NCBI RefSeq assembly: GCF_000516555.1
Contig: NZ_AZSJ01000007.1
Coordinates: 979,836 to 1,043,835 of the forward strand
Length of the DNA stretch: 64,000 nucleotides
Reading direction: 5' to 3'
From: Afipia sp. P52-10
GTDB taxonomy: Bacteria; Pseudomonadota; Alphaproteobacteria; Rhizobiales; Xanthobacteraceae
The stretch's first letter is position 1; each line of letters starts with the position of its first letter. The notes beneath the pieces are model-generated. The model saw only the letters and a list, made by a program, of their open reading frames with translations. It did no database searches and was not told the DNA's origin. The position numbers were made by a program, and so were the translations under genes. This document shows positions 53,570 to 64,000 of this stretch, piece after piece.

Positions 53570-53962
53570 TCAAACGCGACGACGCTTACGCGGACGGCAG
53601 CCGTTGTGCGGGATCGGCGTCACGTCGCGGATCGAAGTCACCGTGAAGCCGGCAGCCTGCAGCGCGCGCAGCGCCGACTCGCGGCCCGAACCAGGACCTG
53701 CAACCTCGACCTCGAGCGTGCGCATGCCGTGCTCCTGCGCCTTCTTCGACACGTCCTCTGCGGCCACCTGCGCCGCATACGGTGTCGACTTACGCGAGCC
53801 CTTGAAACCCATCGTCCCCGCCGACGACCAGGCAATCGTGTTGCCCTGCGCGTCGGTGATGGTGATGGTCGTGTTGTTGAACGACGAATTCACATGCGCC
53901 ACGCCGGATGCAATGTTCTTGCGCTCACGGCGACGAACGCGCGCAACAGCCTCTTTAGCCAT
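53570..53962 (-). CDS. rpsK: 30S ribosomal protein S11
   Basis: A 130-residue S11: [35 protein letters not shown] and [15 protein letters not shown]. Platform protein of the small subunit. Between rpsM and rpoA, the usual alpha-operon order. Confidence 0.97.
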   Translation of the reverse strand: MAKEAVARVRRRERKNIASGVAHVNSSFNNTTITITDAQGNTIAWSSAGTMGFKGSRKSTPYAAQVAAEDVSKKAQEHGMRTLEVEVAGPGSGRESALRALQAAGFTVTSIRDVTPIPHNGCRPRKRRRV

Positions 53963-54025
53963 GTTCAGGTCCCTGTACGGCGACGCGCCGACAACCGGCG
54001 CGCGCTGAAATCAAAATGAGTCCGA

Positions 54026-54394
54026 TTACTTCTTCTTGCCAGCAATCGCCTTCGCCGGCCCCTTGCGCGTGCGCGCATTGGTGTGCGTGCGTTGACCGCG
54101 CACCGGCAGGCCGCGACGATGGCGCAGGCCGCGGTAGCAGCCGAGGTCCATCAGGCGCTTGATGTTGATGCCGACGTCGCGACGCAGGTCACCTTCGACC
54201 AGATAATCGCGGTCGATCACTTCGCGAATCTGCAACACTTCCTGGTCGGTCAGTTGCGAGACGCGACGGTCGGCGGGGATGTTCACCTTCTCGATGATCT
54301 CGGCGGCGTTCTTCTGGCCGATACCATGAATGTACTGCAGCGCGATCAGCACGCGCTTGTTGGTCGGGATGTTCACACCGGCAATACGAGCCAC
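54026..54394 (-). CDS. rpsM: 30S ribosomal protein S13
   Basis: A 122-residue S13 ([39 protein letters not shown]; tail KAIAGKKK). In the head of the small subunit, contacting tRNA. 163 bp separate it from adk, room for a further promoter. Confidence 0.97.
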   Translation of the reverse strand: MARIAGVNIPTNKRVLIALQYIHGIGQKNAAEIIEKVNIPADRRVSQLTDQEVLQIREVIDRDYLVEGDLRRDVGINIKRLMDLGCYRGLRHRRGLPVRGQRTHTNARTRKGPAKAIAGKKK

Positions 54395-54557
54395 TGCCTA
54401 TTCTCCTGTTGCCGGAATTGCTTATGCCCGGCTGTTCGTCTGAGGTTTCAGTGCAGCTCGTGTCCACAAACGCGAACACGACGCCCTTCCCCTCGGTTCC
54501 TTCGGGGCCCGGCATCGTCTGAAACAATCCGACTGGATGCCCGGGTTATTAATGGAT

Positions 54558-55502
54558 TCAACGTCGTTTAGTCAACTGATTCCGGCCTTTAGCTCGCCGC
54601 TTCGTGACCTTTTTAGCGACTTTTTGGGCGGCCCGCTTAGATGCCGCAGCCTTGCGGCCCACCACCCGCTTCCCGGCCTTGGAGGGTGCTTTCCGCCCCT
54701 TCTTGGCCGTCTTCTTTGCCCTTCTTGCCAGGGAACTAGCCTTAACGGCTGATTTCTTGGCCACTTTGGCCTTTTTCGCCTTAGTCTTAACCGCCTTCTT
54801 GGCCTTGGCCCGCTTACTAGTCTCGCTGGCCCTAACCCGCTTACCTGCCTTGGCGACTATCCCGACCTTCTTCGGAGCCGCCTTGGCCTTGGCCCGGGAC
54901 GTCGGTTTCGCCTTCGGCCCCGGAACCTCGAGAATACGCGAAATCTGCGCCGTCACCTCGTCGATCGAGGCCATCCCGTCCACGGTCGCCAGCGCCCGCT
55001 TGTCTCCGTAATAGTGGACCAGCGGCTCGGTCTGGGCCCGATAAGCATCAAGACGCTTGGCCAGCGCCTCCGCGTTGTCGTCGGCGCGCACTGCCTCGCC
55101 TCGAGCCTGCATTTCGGAGATCCGGTTCTCCACACGCTGCAGGAGCACCGCCTCGTTCACCTTCAGCTCGATCACCGAATCGAGCTTCAGGCCCTTCTCC
55201 TTCAGCAGCCGGTCGAGCGCCTCCGCCTGCGGCACCGTTCGCGGGAAGCCATCGAGGATGAACCCCTTCCTGGCGTCGTCCTGCTCGATGCGATCGGCGA
55301 TGATGCCGATGACGATGTCATCGCTGACGAGCCCGCCGCTCGCCATGATGTCCTTGGCCTTCAATCCGATCGGCGTACCCGCAGCCACCGCCGCGCGAAG
55401 CATGTCGCCGGTCGAAAGCTGAACGATGCCGTACTTCTGGACGAGACGCTGTGCCTGGGTTCCCTTGCCTGCCCCCGGTGGCCCGAGAAGGATCAGCCTC
55501 AT
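54558..55502 (-). CDS. adk: Adenylate kinase with histone H1-like C-terminal tail
   Basis: A 314-residue protein. Residues 1-194 are a complete short (LID-less) alphaproteobacterial adenylate kinase, interconverting ATP, AMP and ADP: P-loop GPPGAGKGT at 7-15, [10 protein letters not shown] at 80-89, and no zinc-type LID insert. From about 195 (nt 54917 down to 54561) there are 120 further residues, of which about 50 are Lys or Arg and many others Ala, resembling histone H1/HctB-like basic tails. The start overlaps the secY stop by four bases (ATGA). Confidence 0.93.
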   Translation of the reverse strand: MRLILLGPPGAGKGTQAQRLVQKYGIVQLSTGDMLRAAVAAGTPIGLKAKDIMASGGLVSDDIVIGIIADRIEQDDARKGFILDGFPRTVPQAEALDRLLKEKGLKLDSVIELKVNEAVLLQRVENRISEMQARGEAVRADDNAEALAKRLDAYRAQTEPLVHYYGDKRALATVDGMASIDEVTAQISRILEVPGPKAKPTSRAKAKAAPKKVGIVAKAGKRVRASETSKRAKAKKAVKTKAKKAKVAKKSAVKASSLARRAKKTAKKGRKAPSKAGKRVVGRKAAASKRAAQKVAKKVTKRRAKGRNQLTKRR

Positions 55503-56830
55503 CTGCGACGGCCTTTCAGTTTCGAACGCTTGATCAGACCTTCATACTGGTGCGCGAGCAGATAGCCCTGCACCTGCGCCACCGTATCCATCGTCACGCT
55601 GACGACGATCAGCAGCGACGTGCCGCCAAAGTAGAACGGCACCGACGCATACGAAATCAGAATCTCCGGAATCAGACAGACGATCGACAGATAGGCCGCG
55701 CCGAGCACCGTGATGCGCGACAGCACGTAATCGATGTATTCCGCCGTCCGCTCGCCGGGGCGAATGCCCGGAATGAAGCCGCCATGCTTCTTCAGGTTGT
55801 CGGCGGTCTCGGTCGGGTTGAACACAATCGCCGTATAGAAGAACGCGAAGAAGATGATCAGCGAGATATAGAGCACCAGGAACAGCGGCCGGCCATGGCC
55901 GAGCTGAGTCACCAGCCATTGGAACCACTCCGGTCCCTTGCCCGCATTAAAGCTCGCGATCGTTGTCGGCAGCAGCAGCAGCGACGAGGCAAAGATCGGC
56001 GGAATCACGCCCGACGTGTTGAGCTTGAGCGGCAGATGCGAGGACTGGCCTTCGAACATCTTATTGCCGACCTGGCGCTTGGGATACTGGATCAGCAGGC
56101 GGCGTTGCGCGCGCTCCATGAAGACGATGAAGGCGATGACCGCAACCGCCATCAGGATGACCAGCAGGATCAGACCGGTCGACAGCGCACCTTGGCGGCC
56201 GAGTTCGAGAGTTCCGGCGATCGCCGACGGCAGCTCGGCGACGATGCCGGCCATGATGATCAGCGAAATGCCGTTACCAATACCGCGCGCGGTGATCTGC
56301 TCGCCGAGCCACATCAGGAACATGGTGCCGCCGGTCAGCGTAATCACCGTGGAGATGCGGAAGAACAAGCCCGGATCGGCAACGACGTTACCGGCTCCCT
56401 CCAATCCTATGGCGATGCCGTAAGCCTGGAAAACGGCGAGAACGACCGTGAGATAGCGGGTGTACTGGTTCAGCGTCTTGCGCCCAGCCTCGCCTTCCTT
56501 CTTCAGCGCTTCGAGCTGCGGCGAGACCGTGGTCAGGAGCTGGATGATAATCGATGCCGAGATATACGGCATGATGTTCAAGGCAAAGATCGCCATGCGG
56601 TTGATGCCACCGCCGGCGAACATGTTGAACATGCCGAGAATGCCGCCCGCCTGTGAGCGGAACACCTGATCCCAGACGTTGGGATCGATCCCCGGCAACG
56701 GAATATAAGTGCCGAGGCGATAAACCAGCAACGCGCCGAGCGTAAACCAGATTCGCTTCTTGAGCTCTTCCGCCTTGGCGAACGAAGAGAAGTTGATATT
56801 TGCCGCTAGTTGTTCCGCTGCCGAAACCAT
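55499..56830 (-). CDS. secY: Protein translocase subunit SecY
   Basis: A 443-residue ten-helix channel of the Sec translocase. [47 protein letters not shown], and the C5 loop [10 protein letters not shown], followed by [22 protein letters not shown], are typical. It lies 149 bp after rplO and is coupled to adk by an ATGA overlap. Confidence 0.97.
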   Translation of the reverse strand: MVSAAEQLAANINFSSFAKAEELKKRIWFTLGALLVYRLGTYIPLPGIDPNVWDQVFRSQAGGILGMFNMFAGGGINRMAIFALNIMPYISASIIIQLLTTVSPQLEALKKEGEAGRKTLNQYTRYLTVVLAVFQAYGIAIGLEGAGNVVADPGLFFRISTVITLTGGTMFLMWLGEQITARGIGNGISLIIMAGIVAELPSAIAGTLELGRQGALSTGLILLVILMAVAVIAFIVFMERAQRRLLIQYPKRQVGNKMFEGQSSHLPLKLNTSGVIPPIFASSLLLLPTTIASFNAGKGPEWFQWLVTQLGHGRPLFLVLYISLIIFFAFFYTAIVFNPTETADNLKKHGGFIPGIRPGERTAEYIDYVLSRITVLGAAYLSIVCLIPEILISYASVPFYFGGTSLLIVVSVTMDTVAQVQGYLLAHQYEGLIKRSKLKGRRR

Positions 56831-56979
56831 CGTCGGACTTCTCCCGCGCCCCCTAAAAACCGCCCCATGGGTGGCGGCCCGCCACCGACACGATCACAAT
56901 ATGATACGCGTCCGCCGGAAAATCCACGTCCGGCAACTCAGCCGGACGAGCCACCCAGGCGCGATGACAGCAAAGTGAC

Positions 56980-57468
56980 CTAAGCCGCCTCGCCATCCTT
57001 CTTCTTCGGAGCTGCGAGAATCTTCACAGAACCGCCAGCCTTCTCGACCGCTTCGATCGCCGACTTCGATGCGCCGTGCACCTCCAACGCGACCTTCGCC
57101 TTGATCTCGCCACGGCCGAGCAGCCGGACGCCGTCACGCGAGCGGCGAAGGACGCCGGACTGCACCAGCGCCTCGGCGTTGATCACGCCCTTGGCGTCGA
57201 GCTTGCCGGCGTCGATCGCGCCCTGCACGCGGTCCAGATTGATCTCCACCAGATCCAGCGCGAAGATATTGTTGAAGCCGCGCTTGGGCAGACGACGATG
57301 CAACGGCATCTGGCCGCCCTCGAAGCCCTTGATGCGCACACCTGAACGCGCGGTCTGACCCTTGCCGCCACGGCCGGAGGTCTTGCCCTTGCCGGAGCCG
57401 ATGCCCCGTCCGACGCGCATGCGCTTCTTGCGCGAGCCGGGATTGTCGGCGAGATCGGTGAGTTTCAT
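56980..57468 (-). CDS. rplO: 50S ribosomal protein L15
   Basis: A 162-residue L15: [35 protein letters not shown] and [17 protein letters not shown]. Ninety-two bases after rpmD. Confidence 0.97.
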   Translation of the reverse strand: MKLTDLADNPGSRKKRMRVGRGIGSGKGKTSGRGGKGQTARSGVRIKGFEGGQMPLHRRLPKRGFNNIFALDLVEINLDRVQGAIDAGKLDAKGVINAEALVQSGVLRRSRDGVRLLGRGEIKAKVALEVHGASKSAIEAVEKAGGSVKILAAPKKKDGEAA

Positions 57469-57560
57469 AGCCTTATCCTCAAAGCTTCATTCTGCGTCCG
57501 GTGGCCTCCCCTCCGAAGCAGGATCGGGAGACGCCCGGCTTCGCTGCCGGTGAGAAAACC

Positions 57561-57755
57561 TTACTTCCCGTCCACAACGCGGACGAGGTGCTTGACCTTA
57601 TCGATCATGCCGCGAACCTCAGGCGTATCCTGCAGTTCGGAAACACGGCCGATCTTATTGAGCTTCAGACCGATCAGCGTCTCGCGCTGCGAGTGATGGC
57701 GGCGGATCGCGCTGCTGGTCTGCTCGACCTTGATGGTTTTGCTGGCCTTGGCCAT
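57561..57755 (-). CDS. rpmD: 50S ribosomal protein L30
   Basis: A 64-residue L30: [31 protein letters not shown] and [17 protein letters not shown]. Between rpsE and rplO as in other bacteria. Confidence 0.96.
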   Translation of the reverse strand: MAKASKTIKVEQTSSAIRRHHSQRETLIGLKLNKIGRVSELQDTPEVRGMIDKVKHLVRVVDGK

Positions 57756-57778
57756 TGCTCTACTCCCGACAGCGCCGC

Positions 57779-58354
57779 TCAGTCGGCGGACGCTTCAGCA
57801 TCGCCACCAACACGGCGCGACTGCAACGTGGATACCTTGATGTTACGGCGCGCGGCGACCGAGCGCGGCGAGTCCTGATGCTTCAGCGCATCGAACGTCG
57901 CACGGACCATGTTGTACGGGTTCGACGAGCCGAGCGACTTCGCCACCACGTCCTGCATGCCAAGGGTCTCGAACACGGCGCGCATCGGACCGCCGGCGAT
58001 GATGCCGGTGCCTGGAGGCGCCGCGCGCAGGAACACCTTGCCCGCGCCATGACGGCCAGCGACGTCGTGATGCAGCGTGCGCCCTTCGCGCAGCGGCACG
58101 CGCGTCAGATTGCGCTTGGCCGAATCCGTCGCCTTGCGGATCGCTTCCGGAACCTCACGCGCCTTGCCGTGACCGAAGCCGACGCGGCCCTTCTGGTCAC
58201 CGACAACGACGAGCGCTGCGAAGCCGAAACGACGTCCGCCCTTCACGACCTTGGCGACACGGTTGATGTGGACGAGCTTGTCGACGAACTCGCTGTCGCG
58301 CTCCTCCCGCTCCCTATTCCGTTCGCGTCCGCCGCGTTCGCGTTCACCTGCCAT
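57779..58354 (-). CDS. rpsE: 30S ribosomal protein S5
   Basis: A 191-residue S5. A charged N-terminal extension ([19 protein letters not shown]) precedes [36 protein letters not shown] and [15 protein letters not shown] are family marks. Arg/Glu extension is a feature of this order. Confidence 0.97.
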   Translation of the reverse strand: MAGERERGGRERNREREERDSEFVDKLVHINRVAKVVKGGRRFGFAALVVVGDQKGRVGFGHGKAREVPEAIRKATDSAKRNLTRVPLREGRTLHHDVAGRHGAGKVFLRAAPPGTGIIAGGPMRAVFETLGMQDVVAKSLGSSNPYNMVRATFDALKHQDSPRSVAARRNIKVSTLQSRRVGGDAEASAD

Positions 58355-58399
58355 GGTGTCAATCCGTTCTGTTCGGAGAGCTCTGCTCTCAATCTATCC

Positions 58400-58762
58400 T
58401 TAGAAGCTCAATCCGCCTTCGCGCGCCGCATCCGCGAGCGCCTTCACGCGCCCATGATACAGATACTGGCCACGGTCGAAGACGACTTCCTTGACGCCAC
58501 CCTTGATCGCGCGCTCGGCCAGGAGCTTGCCGACGGCGGTCGCCGCCGCGGTATCCGCTCCGGTCTTGCCACCATCGCGCAGCGACTTCTCCATCGACGA
58601 TGCGGAAGCCAGCGTCACGCCCTTCACGTCGTCGATCACCTGCGCATAGATATGCTTGGACGAGCGGAACACCGACAAACGCGGCCGGCCGTTCGCCGAA
58701 CGCTTCACCTGAAGCCGCACGCGAGTCTTGCGTCGGGCATTCGTCACTTTCATCTTGGACAT
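58400..58762 (-). CDS. rplR: 50S ribosomal protein L18
   Basis: A 120-residue L18: [20 protein letters not shown], then [40 protein letters not shown]. Binds 5S rRNA. Eleven bases after rplF. Confidence 0.97.
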   Translation of the reverse strand: MSKMKVTNARRKTRVRLQVKRSANGRPRLSVFRSSKHIYAQVIDDVKGVTLASASSMEKSLRDGGKTGADTAAATAVGKLLAERAIKGGVKEVVFDRGQYLYHGRVKALADAAREGGLSF

Positions 58763-58773
58763 GACCCGCTCCG

Positions 58774-59307
58774 TTACTTCTTCTTGCCTTCCTTGCGGAA
58801 GATGAACTCGTTCGCGTATTTGACGCCCTTGCCCTTATAGGGCTCTGGCGGACGGTAACGGCGGATCTCCGCTGCAACCTGTCCCACGCGCTGGATGTCG
58901 TTCCCCACGACCAGAATCTCGGTCGGCTTCGGCGTGGTGATCGCGATTCCTTCCGGGATCGGATAATTCACGTCATGGCTGTAGCCGAGCGAGAGCTGCA
59001 GGACCTTGCCCTGAACCGCCGCACGATAGCCAACGCCGGTGATCTCGAGCTTCTTCTCGAAGCCCTTGGTCACGCCTTCGACCAGGTTTGCGATCCGGGC
59101 GCGCGACGTACCATAAAGCGCACGCGCGCGCTTGGTCTCGAAACGCGGACCGACGGTGATGCTGCCCTTGTCGAGCTTCACTTCGACGTCGTCGTGAACC
59201 AGAAACTCAAGCTGGCCCTTCGGCCCCTTCATCTTGACGGTCTGGCCCTCGACATTCGCAGTAACGCCGGAGGGGATGGTGACTGGTTTCTTGCCTACAC
59301 GGGACAT
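58774..59307 (-). CDS. rplF: 50S ribosomal protein L6
   Basis: A 177-residue L6: [39 protein letters not shown] and [15 protein letters not shown]. Near the factor-binding site of the large subunit. Confidence 0.97.
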   Translation of the reverse strand: MSRVGKKPVTIPSGVTANVEGQTVKMKGPKGQLEFLVHDDVEVKLDKGSITVGPRFETKRARALYGTSRARIANLVEGVTKGFEKKLEITGVGYRAAVQGKVLQLSLGYSHDVNYPIPEGIAITTPKPTEILVVGNDIQRVGQVAAEIRRYRPPEPYKGKGVKYANEFIFRKEGKKK

Positions 59308-59321
59308 GGCGTTCGCTTTCC

Positions 59322-59720
59322 TCAGAACACCGTGAAGAGAACTTCACCGCCGACATTCGCCTCGCGGGCGTCGTGATCGGCCATGATTCCCTTCGGGGTC
59401 GACAACACCGAAATGCCTAGACCGTTGTTCACGCGCGGCAGGTTCTTCGCCGAAACGTAGACGCGACGGCCGGGCTTCGAAACGCGGTCGATCTCGCGGA
59501 TCACCGGCTCGCCATCGGCATACTTCAACTCGATCTCGATCTCGCTGCGGCCGCCGGCATGCTCCACCGTGGCGTAGCCGCGGATGTAGCCTTCCGACTT
59601 CAGCACCTCGAGGACGTTGGCGCGCATACGCGAGCCAGGCGTCGAGACCTTCGACTTGTTACGCATCTGCGCATTGCGGATGCGGGTGATCAGATCGCTG
59701 ATTGGATCGTGCGTGCTCAT
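59322..59720 (-). CDS. rpsH: 30S ribosomal protein S8
   Basis: A 132-residue S8: [22 protein letters not shown] and [29 protein letters not shown]. It may also regulate the operon through its mRNA, as in Escherichia coli, but no such site was examined here. Confidence 0.97.
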   Translation of the reverse strand: MSTHDPISDLITRIRNAQMRNKSKVSTPGSRMRANVLEVLKSEGYIRGYATVEHAGGRSEIEIELKYADGEPVIREIDRVSKPGRRVYVSAKNLPRVNNGLGISVLSTPKGIMADHDAREANVGGEVLFTVF

Positions 59721-59733
59721 GATCGCCCTCCCC

Positions 59734-60039
59734 TTACCAGCTGGACTTCACGAGGCCCGGAATCAGGCCCTTCGAACCGAGTTCGCGCAGCGCGATACGG
59801 CTGAGCTTGTGCTTGCGATAGACCGAACGCGGACGACCGGTCAGCTCGCAGCGATTGCGGATACGGGTCGGCGACGAATTGCGCGGCATCTCCGCGAGCT
59901 TCAACGTCGCGGCAAACCGCTCTTCCATCGGCTTGGTCTTGTCGGCGATGATCGCCTTGAGCCGCGTGCGCTTGGCATGCGCCTGCTTGGCCATCTTCTG
60001 CCGCCGGTTGTTCTTTTCGATCGAACTCTTCTTCGCCAT
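59734..60039 (-). CDS. rpsN: 30S ribosomal protein S14 (zinc-free type)
   Basis: A 101-residue S14: [17 protein letters not shown] and [32 protein letters not shown]. It has only one cysteine, so this is the long, zinc-independent form. Confidence 0.97.
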   Translation of the reverse strand: MAKKSSIEKNNRRQKMAKQAHAKRTRLKAIIADKTKPMEERFAATLKLAEMPRNSSPTRIRNRCELTGRPRSVYRKHKLSRIALRELGSKGLIPGLVKSSW

Positions 60040-60080
60040 AGGTCTCTCCAGAGGTTCCGCGTTTGAGGGCTAGCCAGCCC

Positions 60081-60638
60081 TCACTGCCGGAACGGGAAAT
60101 TGAATGCGGTCAGCAGCGCGCGCGCTTGCTCGTCATTGGGCGCCGTGGTGCAAACCGTAATATCCATGCCCCAGGTCTCACCCGACTTGTCGAAGTCGAT
60201 CTCCGGGAACACGATGTGCTCCTTCAGGCCGAGCGAATAATTGCCGCGGCCGTCGAAGCTCTTCGGGTTGAGGCCGCGGAAGTCGCGAACACGCGGCAGC
60301 GCGATGTTCACCAGACGATCGATGAACTCGTACATGCGCGCCTTGCGCAGCGTGACCTTGCAGCCAATCGCCTGGCCTTCGCGCAGCTTGAACGTAGCGA
60401 TCGCCTTGCGGGAATGCGTGACGACCGGCTTCTGACCGGCGATCAGCGCCAGGTCAGCGGCGGCCAGCTCGACCTTCTTGCGGTCATTGACGGCCTCGCC
60501 AATGCCCATGTTCAGCACGACCTTCTCGAGCGTCGGCACCTGCATCGGGTTGGCATAGCCGAACTGCTCGGTCAGCTTGGTGCGGATTTCCTTGTCGAAC
60601 TGCAGGCGCAGCCGCGGAACATATGCGGTCTCAGCCAT
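60081..60638 (-). CDS. rplE: 50S ribosomal protein L5
   Basis: A 185-residue L5: [57 protein letters not shown] and [10 protein letters not shown]-type region ([17 protein letters not shown]). Start ATG at 60638 gives the standard N-terminus; it overlaps the end of rplX by eight bases. Confidence 0.96.
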   Translation of the reverse strand: MAETAYVPRLRLQFDKEIRTKLTEQFGYANPMQVPTLEKVVLNMGIGEAVNDRKKVELAAADLALIAGQKPVVTHSRKAIATFKLREGQAIGCKVTLRKARMYEFIDRLVNIALPRVRDFRGLNPKSFDGRGNYSLGLKEHIVFPEIDFDKSGETWGMDITVCTTAPNDEQARALLTAFNFPFRQ

Positions 60639-60945
60639 CGATCTCGGCTCCCGTACGCTTGGCGATCCGCACCTTGGTGCCATCCGCCTGAATCTTGAAA
60701 CCGACGCGGGTCGGCTTGCCGTCCTTGCCAACATAAGCGAGGTTCGACAGATGGATCGGCGCCTCCTTCGAGATGATGCCGCCCTCCTGCTGCGCCGTCT
60801 GCTTCTGGTGACGCTTGACCATGTTGAGGCCGCGCACGAGCGCGCGGTTCTCGTCCGGGCGCACCTCGAACACCTCGCCGGTGCGACCCTTCTCACGGCC
60901 GCTCAGCACGATGACCTTGTCGCCCTTGCGGATCTTCGCAGCCAT
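60631..60945 (-). CDS. rplX: 50S ribosomal protein L24
   Basis: A 104-residue L24: [24 protein letters not shown] (KOW motif) and [23 protein letters not shown]. Start ATG at 60945 overlaps the rplN stop (TGATG). Confidence 0.97.
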   Translation of the reverse strand: MAAKIRKGDKVIVLSGREKGRTGEVFEVRPDENRALVRGLNMVKRHQKQTAQQEGGIISKEAPIHLSNLAYVGKDGKPTRVGFKIQADGTKVRIAKRTGAEIDG

Positions 60946-61313
60946 CACAGCACCTCCGGCGCGAGCGAGATGATCTTCATGTGGTTCTTGGCGCGCAGCT
61001 CGCGCGGAACCGGTCCGAAGATACGGGTGCCGACCGGCTCCGACTGATTGTTGATCAGAACGGCCGCGTTGCGGTCGAAACGGATGACCGAACCGTCGGC
61101 GCGGCGAATGTCCTTCGCCACACGCACGATGACGGCCTTCATCACGTCGCCCTTCTTCACACGGCCACGCGGAATAGCTTCCTTGACCGACACGACAAAC
61201 ACATCACCGACGCTGGCGTATTTACGCTTCGAGCCGCCCAGCACCTTGATGCACATGACACGGCGCGCGCCGGAATTATCGGCCACGTCGAGGTTGGTCT
61301 GCATCTGAATCAT
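60945..61313 (-). CDS. rplN: 50S ribosomal protein L14
   Basis: A 122-residue L14: [43 protein letters not shown] and [13 protein letters not shown]. It is one of the most conserved proteins in the window. Confidence 0.98.
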   Translation of the reverse strand: MIQMQTNLDVADNSGARRVMCIKVLGGSKRKYASVGDVFVVSVKEAIPRGRVKKGDVMKAVIVRVAKDIRRADGSVIRFDRNAAVLINNQSEPVGTRIFGPVPRELRAKNHMKIISLAPEVL

Positions 61314-61360
61314 TGATGCACCTCGTCCTCTTTCTCTGAGCCTGGAACGCTAATGCGTCC

Positions 61361-61609
61361 TCAGGCGGTTTTCTTCTTTTCGCCCTGGGTGACAACCCAG
61401 CGCTTCAGTTTCGAAATCGGCTTGCTCTCTTGGATCCAAACCACATCGCCCGGCGCGTACTCGTTGTTCTCGTCGTGCGCGTGGTAGTTCTTCGAACGGC
61501 GGATCGTCTTCTTGTAGATCGGATGCGTGAAGCGGCGATCAACACGCACCACGACCGTCTTGTTCTGCTTGTCGCTAACGACGACGCCTTGAAGAGTTCG
61601 CTTCGGCAT
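61361..61609 (-). CDS. rpsQ: 30S ribosomal protein S17
   Basis: An 82-residue S17: [22 protein letters not shown] and [21 protein letters not shown]. Ten bases after rpmC. Confidence 0.97.
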   Translation of the reverse strand: MPKRTLQGVVVSDKQNKTVVVRVDRRFTHPIYKKTIRRSKNYHAHDENNEYAPGDVVWIQESKPISKLKRWVVTQGEKKKTA

Positions 61610-61618
61610 CTGAACCCC

Positions 61619-61834
61619 TTAGCTCTTCTTGCTGTCCGCCTGGCGCTTCTGCCGGGCGATTGTCTTGATACGGGCGATGTCACGGCGAGCCTCGCGCAGG
61701 CGCGAGGTGTTCTCGAGCTGCCCGGTAGCGCGCTGGAAGCGGAGGTTGAAACGCTCCTTCTTCAGCTTCAGAATCTCATCGTCCATCTGGTCGGCGGTCA
61801 TCCGCCGGATGTCTTCGACCTTCAACTCGGCCAT
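61619..61834 (-). CDS. rpmC: 50S ribosomal protein L29
   Basis: A 71-residue L29: [20 protein letters not shown] and [18 protein letters not shown]. Two ATGs are available. The one at 61834 has GGAG eight bases upstream, while that at 61840 overlaps the rplP stop and has GGAG too close, so I prefer 61834. Confidence 0.95.
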   Translation of the reverse strand: MAELKVEDIRRMTADQMDDEILKLKKERFNLRFQRATGQLENTSRLREARRDIARIKTIARQKRQADSKKS

Positions 61835-61839
61835 TGTCA

Positions 61840-62253
61840 TTACTCCGCGATACGCGCAACGAAGCGCGTCTTGATCGGAAGCTTGGCAGCAGCCAGGTCG
61901 AGCGCTTCGCGCGCGGTCTGGTTGGTGACGCCATCGATCTCGAACAGGATGCGGCCCGGCTTGACGCGAGCGACCCACAGCTCCGGCGAGCCCTTGCCGG
62001 AGCCCATGCGCACTTCGGCGGGCTTCTTCGACACGGGAACGTCCGGGAACACGCGGATCCAGACGCGGCCGGCACGCTTCATGTGACGGGTCAGCGCGCG
62101 GCGGGCGGCTTCGATCTGGCGCGCGGTGACGCGCTCCGGCTCCATCGCCTTCAGGCCGAACTGGCCGAAAGCGAGCGTCGCGCCCGAGGAGGCGACGCCA
62201 TGAATCCGGCCCTTATGGGCTTTGCGGAATTTGGTGCGCTTTGGTTGCAGCAT
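61840..62253 (-). CDS. rplP: 50S ribosomal protein L16
   Basis: A 137-residue L16: [42 protein letters not shown] and [19 protein letters not shown]. At the tRNA-binding region of the large subunit. Confidence 0.97.
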   Translation of the reverse strand: MLQPKRTKFRKAHKGRIHGVASSGATLAFGQFGLKAMEPERVTARQIEAARRALTRHMKRAGRVWIRVFPDVPVSKKPAEVRMGSGKGSPELWVARVKPGRILFEIDGVTNQTAREALDLAAAKLPIKTRFVARIAE

Positions 62254-62281
62254 GGTTCTACGCTTTCAATCCTAATCTCGA

Positions 62282-62986
62282 TCAGGCCGCGTCACGGCGC
62301 GAACGGCCACCGCCACCCTCGCCTTCCGCCATGCGCTTGTCCTGCGCCATCGGATCATGCTCGAGGATCTCGCCCTTGAAGATCCAGACCTTGACGCCGC
62401 AGGTGCCGAACGTCGTGAACGCAGTGGCGACACCGTAGTCGACGTCGGCGCGCAGCGTGTGCAGCGGCACGCGACCTTCGCGATACCACTCCATACGCGC
62501 GATTTCCGCGCCGCCCAGGCGACCCGAGCAGTTGATACGAATGCCTTCGGCGCCGAGACGCATCGCCGACTGCACCGCCCGCTTCATCGCGCGGCGGAAC
62601 GCAACGCGGCGCTCCAGCTGCTGCGCGATCGACTCGGCCACCAGCGTCGCGTCGAGCTCCGGCTTGCGGATCTCGACGATGTTGATGACGACGTCCGACG
62701 AGGTGATGTCGGCGACGCGCTTGCGCAGCTTGTCGATATCCGCGCCCTTCTTGCCGATCACAACGCCCGGACGCGCCGAGTGGATCGTCACACGGCACTT
62801 CTTGTGCGGACGCTCGATCACGATGCGGGCGACAGCCGCCTGCTTCAGCTCCTTCATCAAGATCTTGCGGATCTCGACATCCTCATGCAGCAGCTTGCCG
62901 TACTCGCTCTTGCCCGCGAACCAACGCGAATCCCACGTCCGGTTAATGCCAAGGCGCAAGCCGATCGGATTGATCTTCTGACCCAT
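62282..62986 (-). CDS. rpsC: 30S ribosomal protein S3
   Basis: A 234-residue S3: [22 protein letters not shown], the KH region [16 protein letters not shown], and [20 protein letters not shown]. The last residues ([12 protein letters not shown]) are a basic tail. Confidence 0.97.
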   Translation of the reverse strand: MGQKINPIGLRLGINRTWDSRWFAGKSEYGKLLHEDVEIRKILMKELKQAAVARIVIERPHKKCRVTIHSARPGVVIGKKGADIDKLRKRVADITSSDVVINIVEIRKPELDATLVAESIAQQLERRVAFRRAMKRAVQSAMRLGAEGIRINCSGRLGGAEIARMEWYREGRVPLHTLRADVDYGVATAFTTFGTCGVKVWIFKGEILEHDPMAQDKRMAEGEGGGGRSRRDAA

Positions 62987-63005
62987 CGTTCTCTCCCGCG
63001 CTCTG

Positions 63006-63386
63006 TTAAGCGCTCGCCTCGACCTGACGAACGACGATCGTCAGGTTCGAGAAAGGCTTCAAAATTCCACCAGCGCGACCACGGCCGCGGGCATGGAAAC
63101 GCTTCATCACGATCGCCTTGCCGACATACGCCTCGGCGACAACCAGATCGTCCACGTCGAGATCATGGTTGTTCTCGGCGTTGGCAATTGCCGACTCGAG
63201 GCACTTCTTTACGTCAACTGCGATCCGCTTGCGCGAAAATTGCAGGTCGGCGAGCGCAGACGCCACCTTCTTGCCGCGGATCAAACCCGCGACGAGATTC
63301 AGCTTCTGCGGGCTGATGCGCAGCATTCTCGCAATGGCCTTGGCCTCGTTATCGGCCAGCGCGCGCGCTCGTTTCTCTTTGCTCAT
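63006..63386 (-). CDS. rplV: 50S ribosomal protein L22
   Basis: A 126-residue L22: [41 protein letters not shown] and [23 protein letters not shown] use the ATG at 63386 ([10 protein letters not shown]); the earlier GTG-like start adds only five residues. Confidence 0.96.
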   Translation of the reverse strand: MSKEKRARALADNEAKAIARMLRISPQKLNLVAGLIRGKKVASALADLQFSRKRIAVDVKKCLESAIANAENNHDLDVDDLVVAEAYVGKAIVMKRFHARGRGRAGGILKPFSNLTIVVRQVEASA

Positions 63387-63431
63387 GCCTTCAATCCTCA
63401 AGCCTGCCCTGTCGTCTCAGGCTTACAAAAT

Positions 63432-63710
63432 TCAAGCCTTCTTGGCTTTCTTGTCGCCGGAGTGGCCGTGGAAGGTCCGCGTCGGCGAGAACTCGCCGAA
63501 CTTGTGACCGACCATTTCCTCGCTCACGGCGACCGGAACATGCTTCTGGCCGTTGTAGACACCGAAAGTCAGACCGACGAACTGCGGCAGGATCGTCGAG
63601 CGGCGGCTCCAGATCTTGATCACATCGTGGCGGCCCGACGCACGCGCGGCGTCAGCCTTCTTCAAAATCGAGGCCTCGACAAAGGGGCCCTTCCACACCG
63701 AACGAACCAT
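63432..63710 (-). CDS. rpsS: 30S ribosomal protein S19
   Basis: A 92-residue S19: [50 protein letters not shown] and [12 protein letters not shown]. Between rplB and rplV as usual in the S10-type cluster. Confidence 0.97.
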   Translation of the reverse strand: MVRSVWKGPFVEASILKKADAARASGRHDVIKIWSRRSTILPQFVGLTFGVYNGQKHVPVAVSEEMVGHKFGEFSPTRTFHGHSGDKKAKKA

Positions 63711-63722
63711 GGGGTGCGATCC

Positions 63723-64000
63723 TTACTTCTTCTTCCGAGCGTGGCGATTGGCGATGATGAACCGGGTCGTCGACTTGTTCTTACGAGTCTTCTTACCCTT
63801 GGTCGGGAAGCCCCACGGCGTAACCGGATGACGGCCACCGGAGGTGCGACCTTCACCACCACCATGCGGGTGATCGATCGGGTTCATCGCGACACCGCGG
63901 TTATGCGGCTTCTTGCCGAGCCAGCGATTACGACCGGCCTTGCCGATCGAGATGTTCATGTGATCCGGGTTCGACACTGCACCGATCGTACCCGTGCAGC
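63723..64000 (-). CDS. rplB: 50S ribosomal protein L2, N-terminal part outside window
   Basis: Only the last 91 residues are in the window: [37 protein letters not shown] and the [18 protein letters not shown] catalytic-loop region with the conserved histidines, ending RHARKKK. The upstream part lies beyond 64000. Confidence 0.97.
   Translation of the reverse strand, partial: CTGTIGAVSNPDHMNISIGKAGRNRWLGKKPHNRGVAMNPIDHPHGGGEGRTSGGRHPVTPWGFPTKGKKTRKNKSTTRFIIANRHARKKK

Noticed and set aside
52472-54019. 515-codon plus-strand frame opposite rpoA and rpsK
   Set aside because: Antisense to two essential genes; no recognisable domain.

Overview
The window is a high-GC alphaproteobacterial chromosome segment, most likely from the Nitrobacteraceae/Bradyrhizobiaceae (Bradyrhizobium, Rhodopseudomonas, Afipia or Tardiphaga type). 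The reasons are the S10/spc/alpha ribosomal operon order with rpoA-rplQ at its end, the LID-less short adenylate kinase, an ATP12-type F1 assembly chaperone, a split propionyl-CoA carboxylase, and an intergenic palindromic repeat that resembles ones I remember from this family. No phage, transposase, CRISPR array or rRNA was seen. One tRNA gene, tRNA-Arg(TCG), is present.

Layout. 1-5.4 kb: the start of pccA (cut by the window edge), a conserved hypothetical protein, a 1-Cys peroxiredoxin, an EamA transporter, glutathione-dependent formaldehyde dehydrogenase and a CBS-pair protein. 5.6-9.2 kb: tRNA-Arg followed by small orphan genes, an exported esterase, a palindromic intergenic element and a DUF2332 protein. 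9.4-14.2 kb: an OafA-type acyltransferase with an SGNH domain, an MFS_3 exporter and a 2-hydroxyacid dehydrogenase. 14.2-26.8 kb: an acyl-CoA module. A six-gene minus-strand operon encodes two acyl-CoA dehydrogenases, a MaoC hydratase, an SDR, a DapA-like lyase/aldolase and a Nudix hydrolase. A divergent ADP-forming acyl-CoA synthetase follows, then convergently a fused indolepyruvate:ferredoxin oxidoreductase. 26.8-28.1 kb: a decayed TRIC/UPF0126 channel gene. 28.1-32.1 kb: assorted exported proteins (Bug/TctC, GDPD, an Arg/Tyr-rich Tat protein, LprI). 32.3-40.5 kb: pccB, a dienelactone-hydrolase-like protein, a class D beta-lactamase, OsmC, an orphan FliK-like/FlhB-C pair, a CpxP-like protein and the ATP12 chaperone. 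40.7-45.3 kb: a three-gene 2-oxoacid:ferredoxin oxidoreductase operon (iron-sulfur flavoprotein, KorA, KorB). 45.4-50.8 kb: RluA, RarA, a Do-like protease and a dihaem cytochrome c. 50.9-64 kb: an SDR and then the ribosomal protein superoperon, reading from rplB (cut by the window edge) down to rplQ.

How the parts fit. The acyl-CoA operon looks like one complete beta-oxidation turn. It pairs an apparently catalytic with an apparently non-catalytic acyl-CoA dehydrogenase, as in alpha2beta2 enzymes for bulky substrates, and uses a split MFE-2-type hydratase and dehydrogenase. Propionyl-CoA from such oxidation could be used by PccAB, whose two genes are about 31 kb apart here. Two ferredoxin-reducing 2-oxoacid oxidoreductase systems lie 14 kb apart. 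No clear new defence or mobile system was found. The most unusual items are the histone-H1-like tail on adenylate kinase, the orphan FliK/FlhB-C pair, the KorAB operon with its own flavoprotein, the decayed TRIC gene, and the Arg/Tyr-rich Tat substrate. All functions are read from motifs and remembered families, with no database search.
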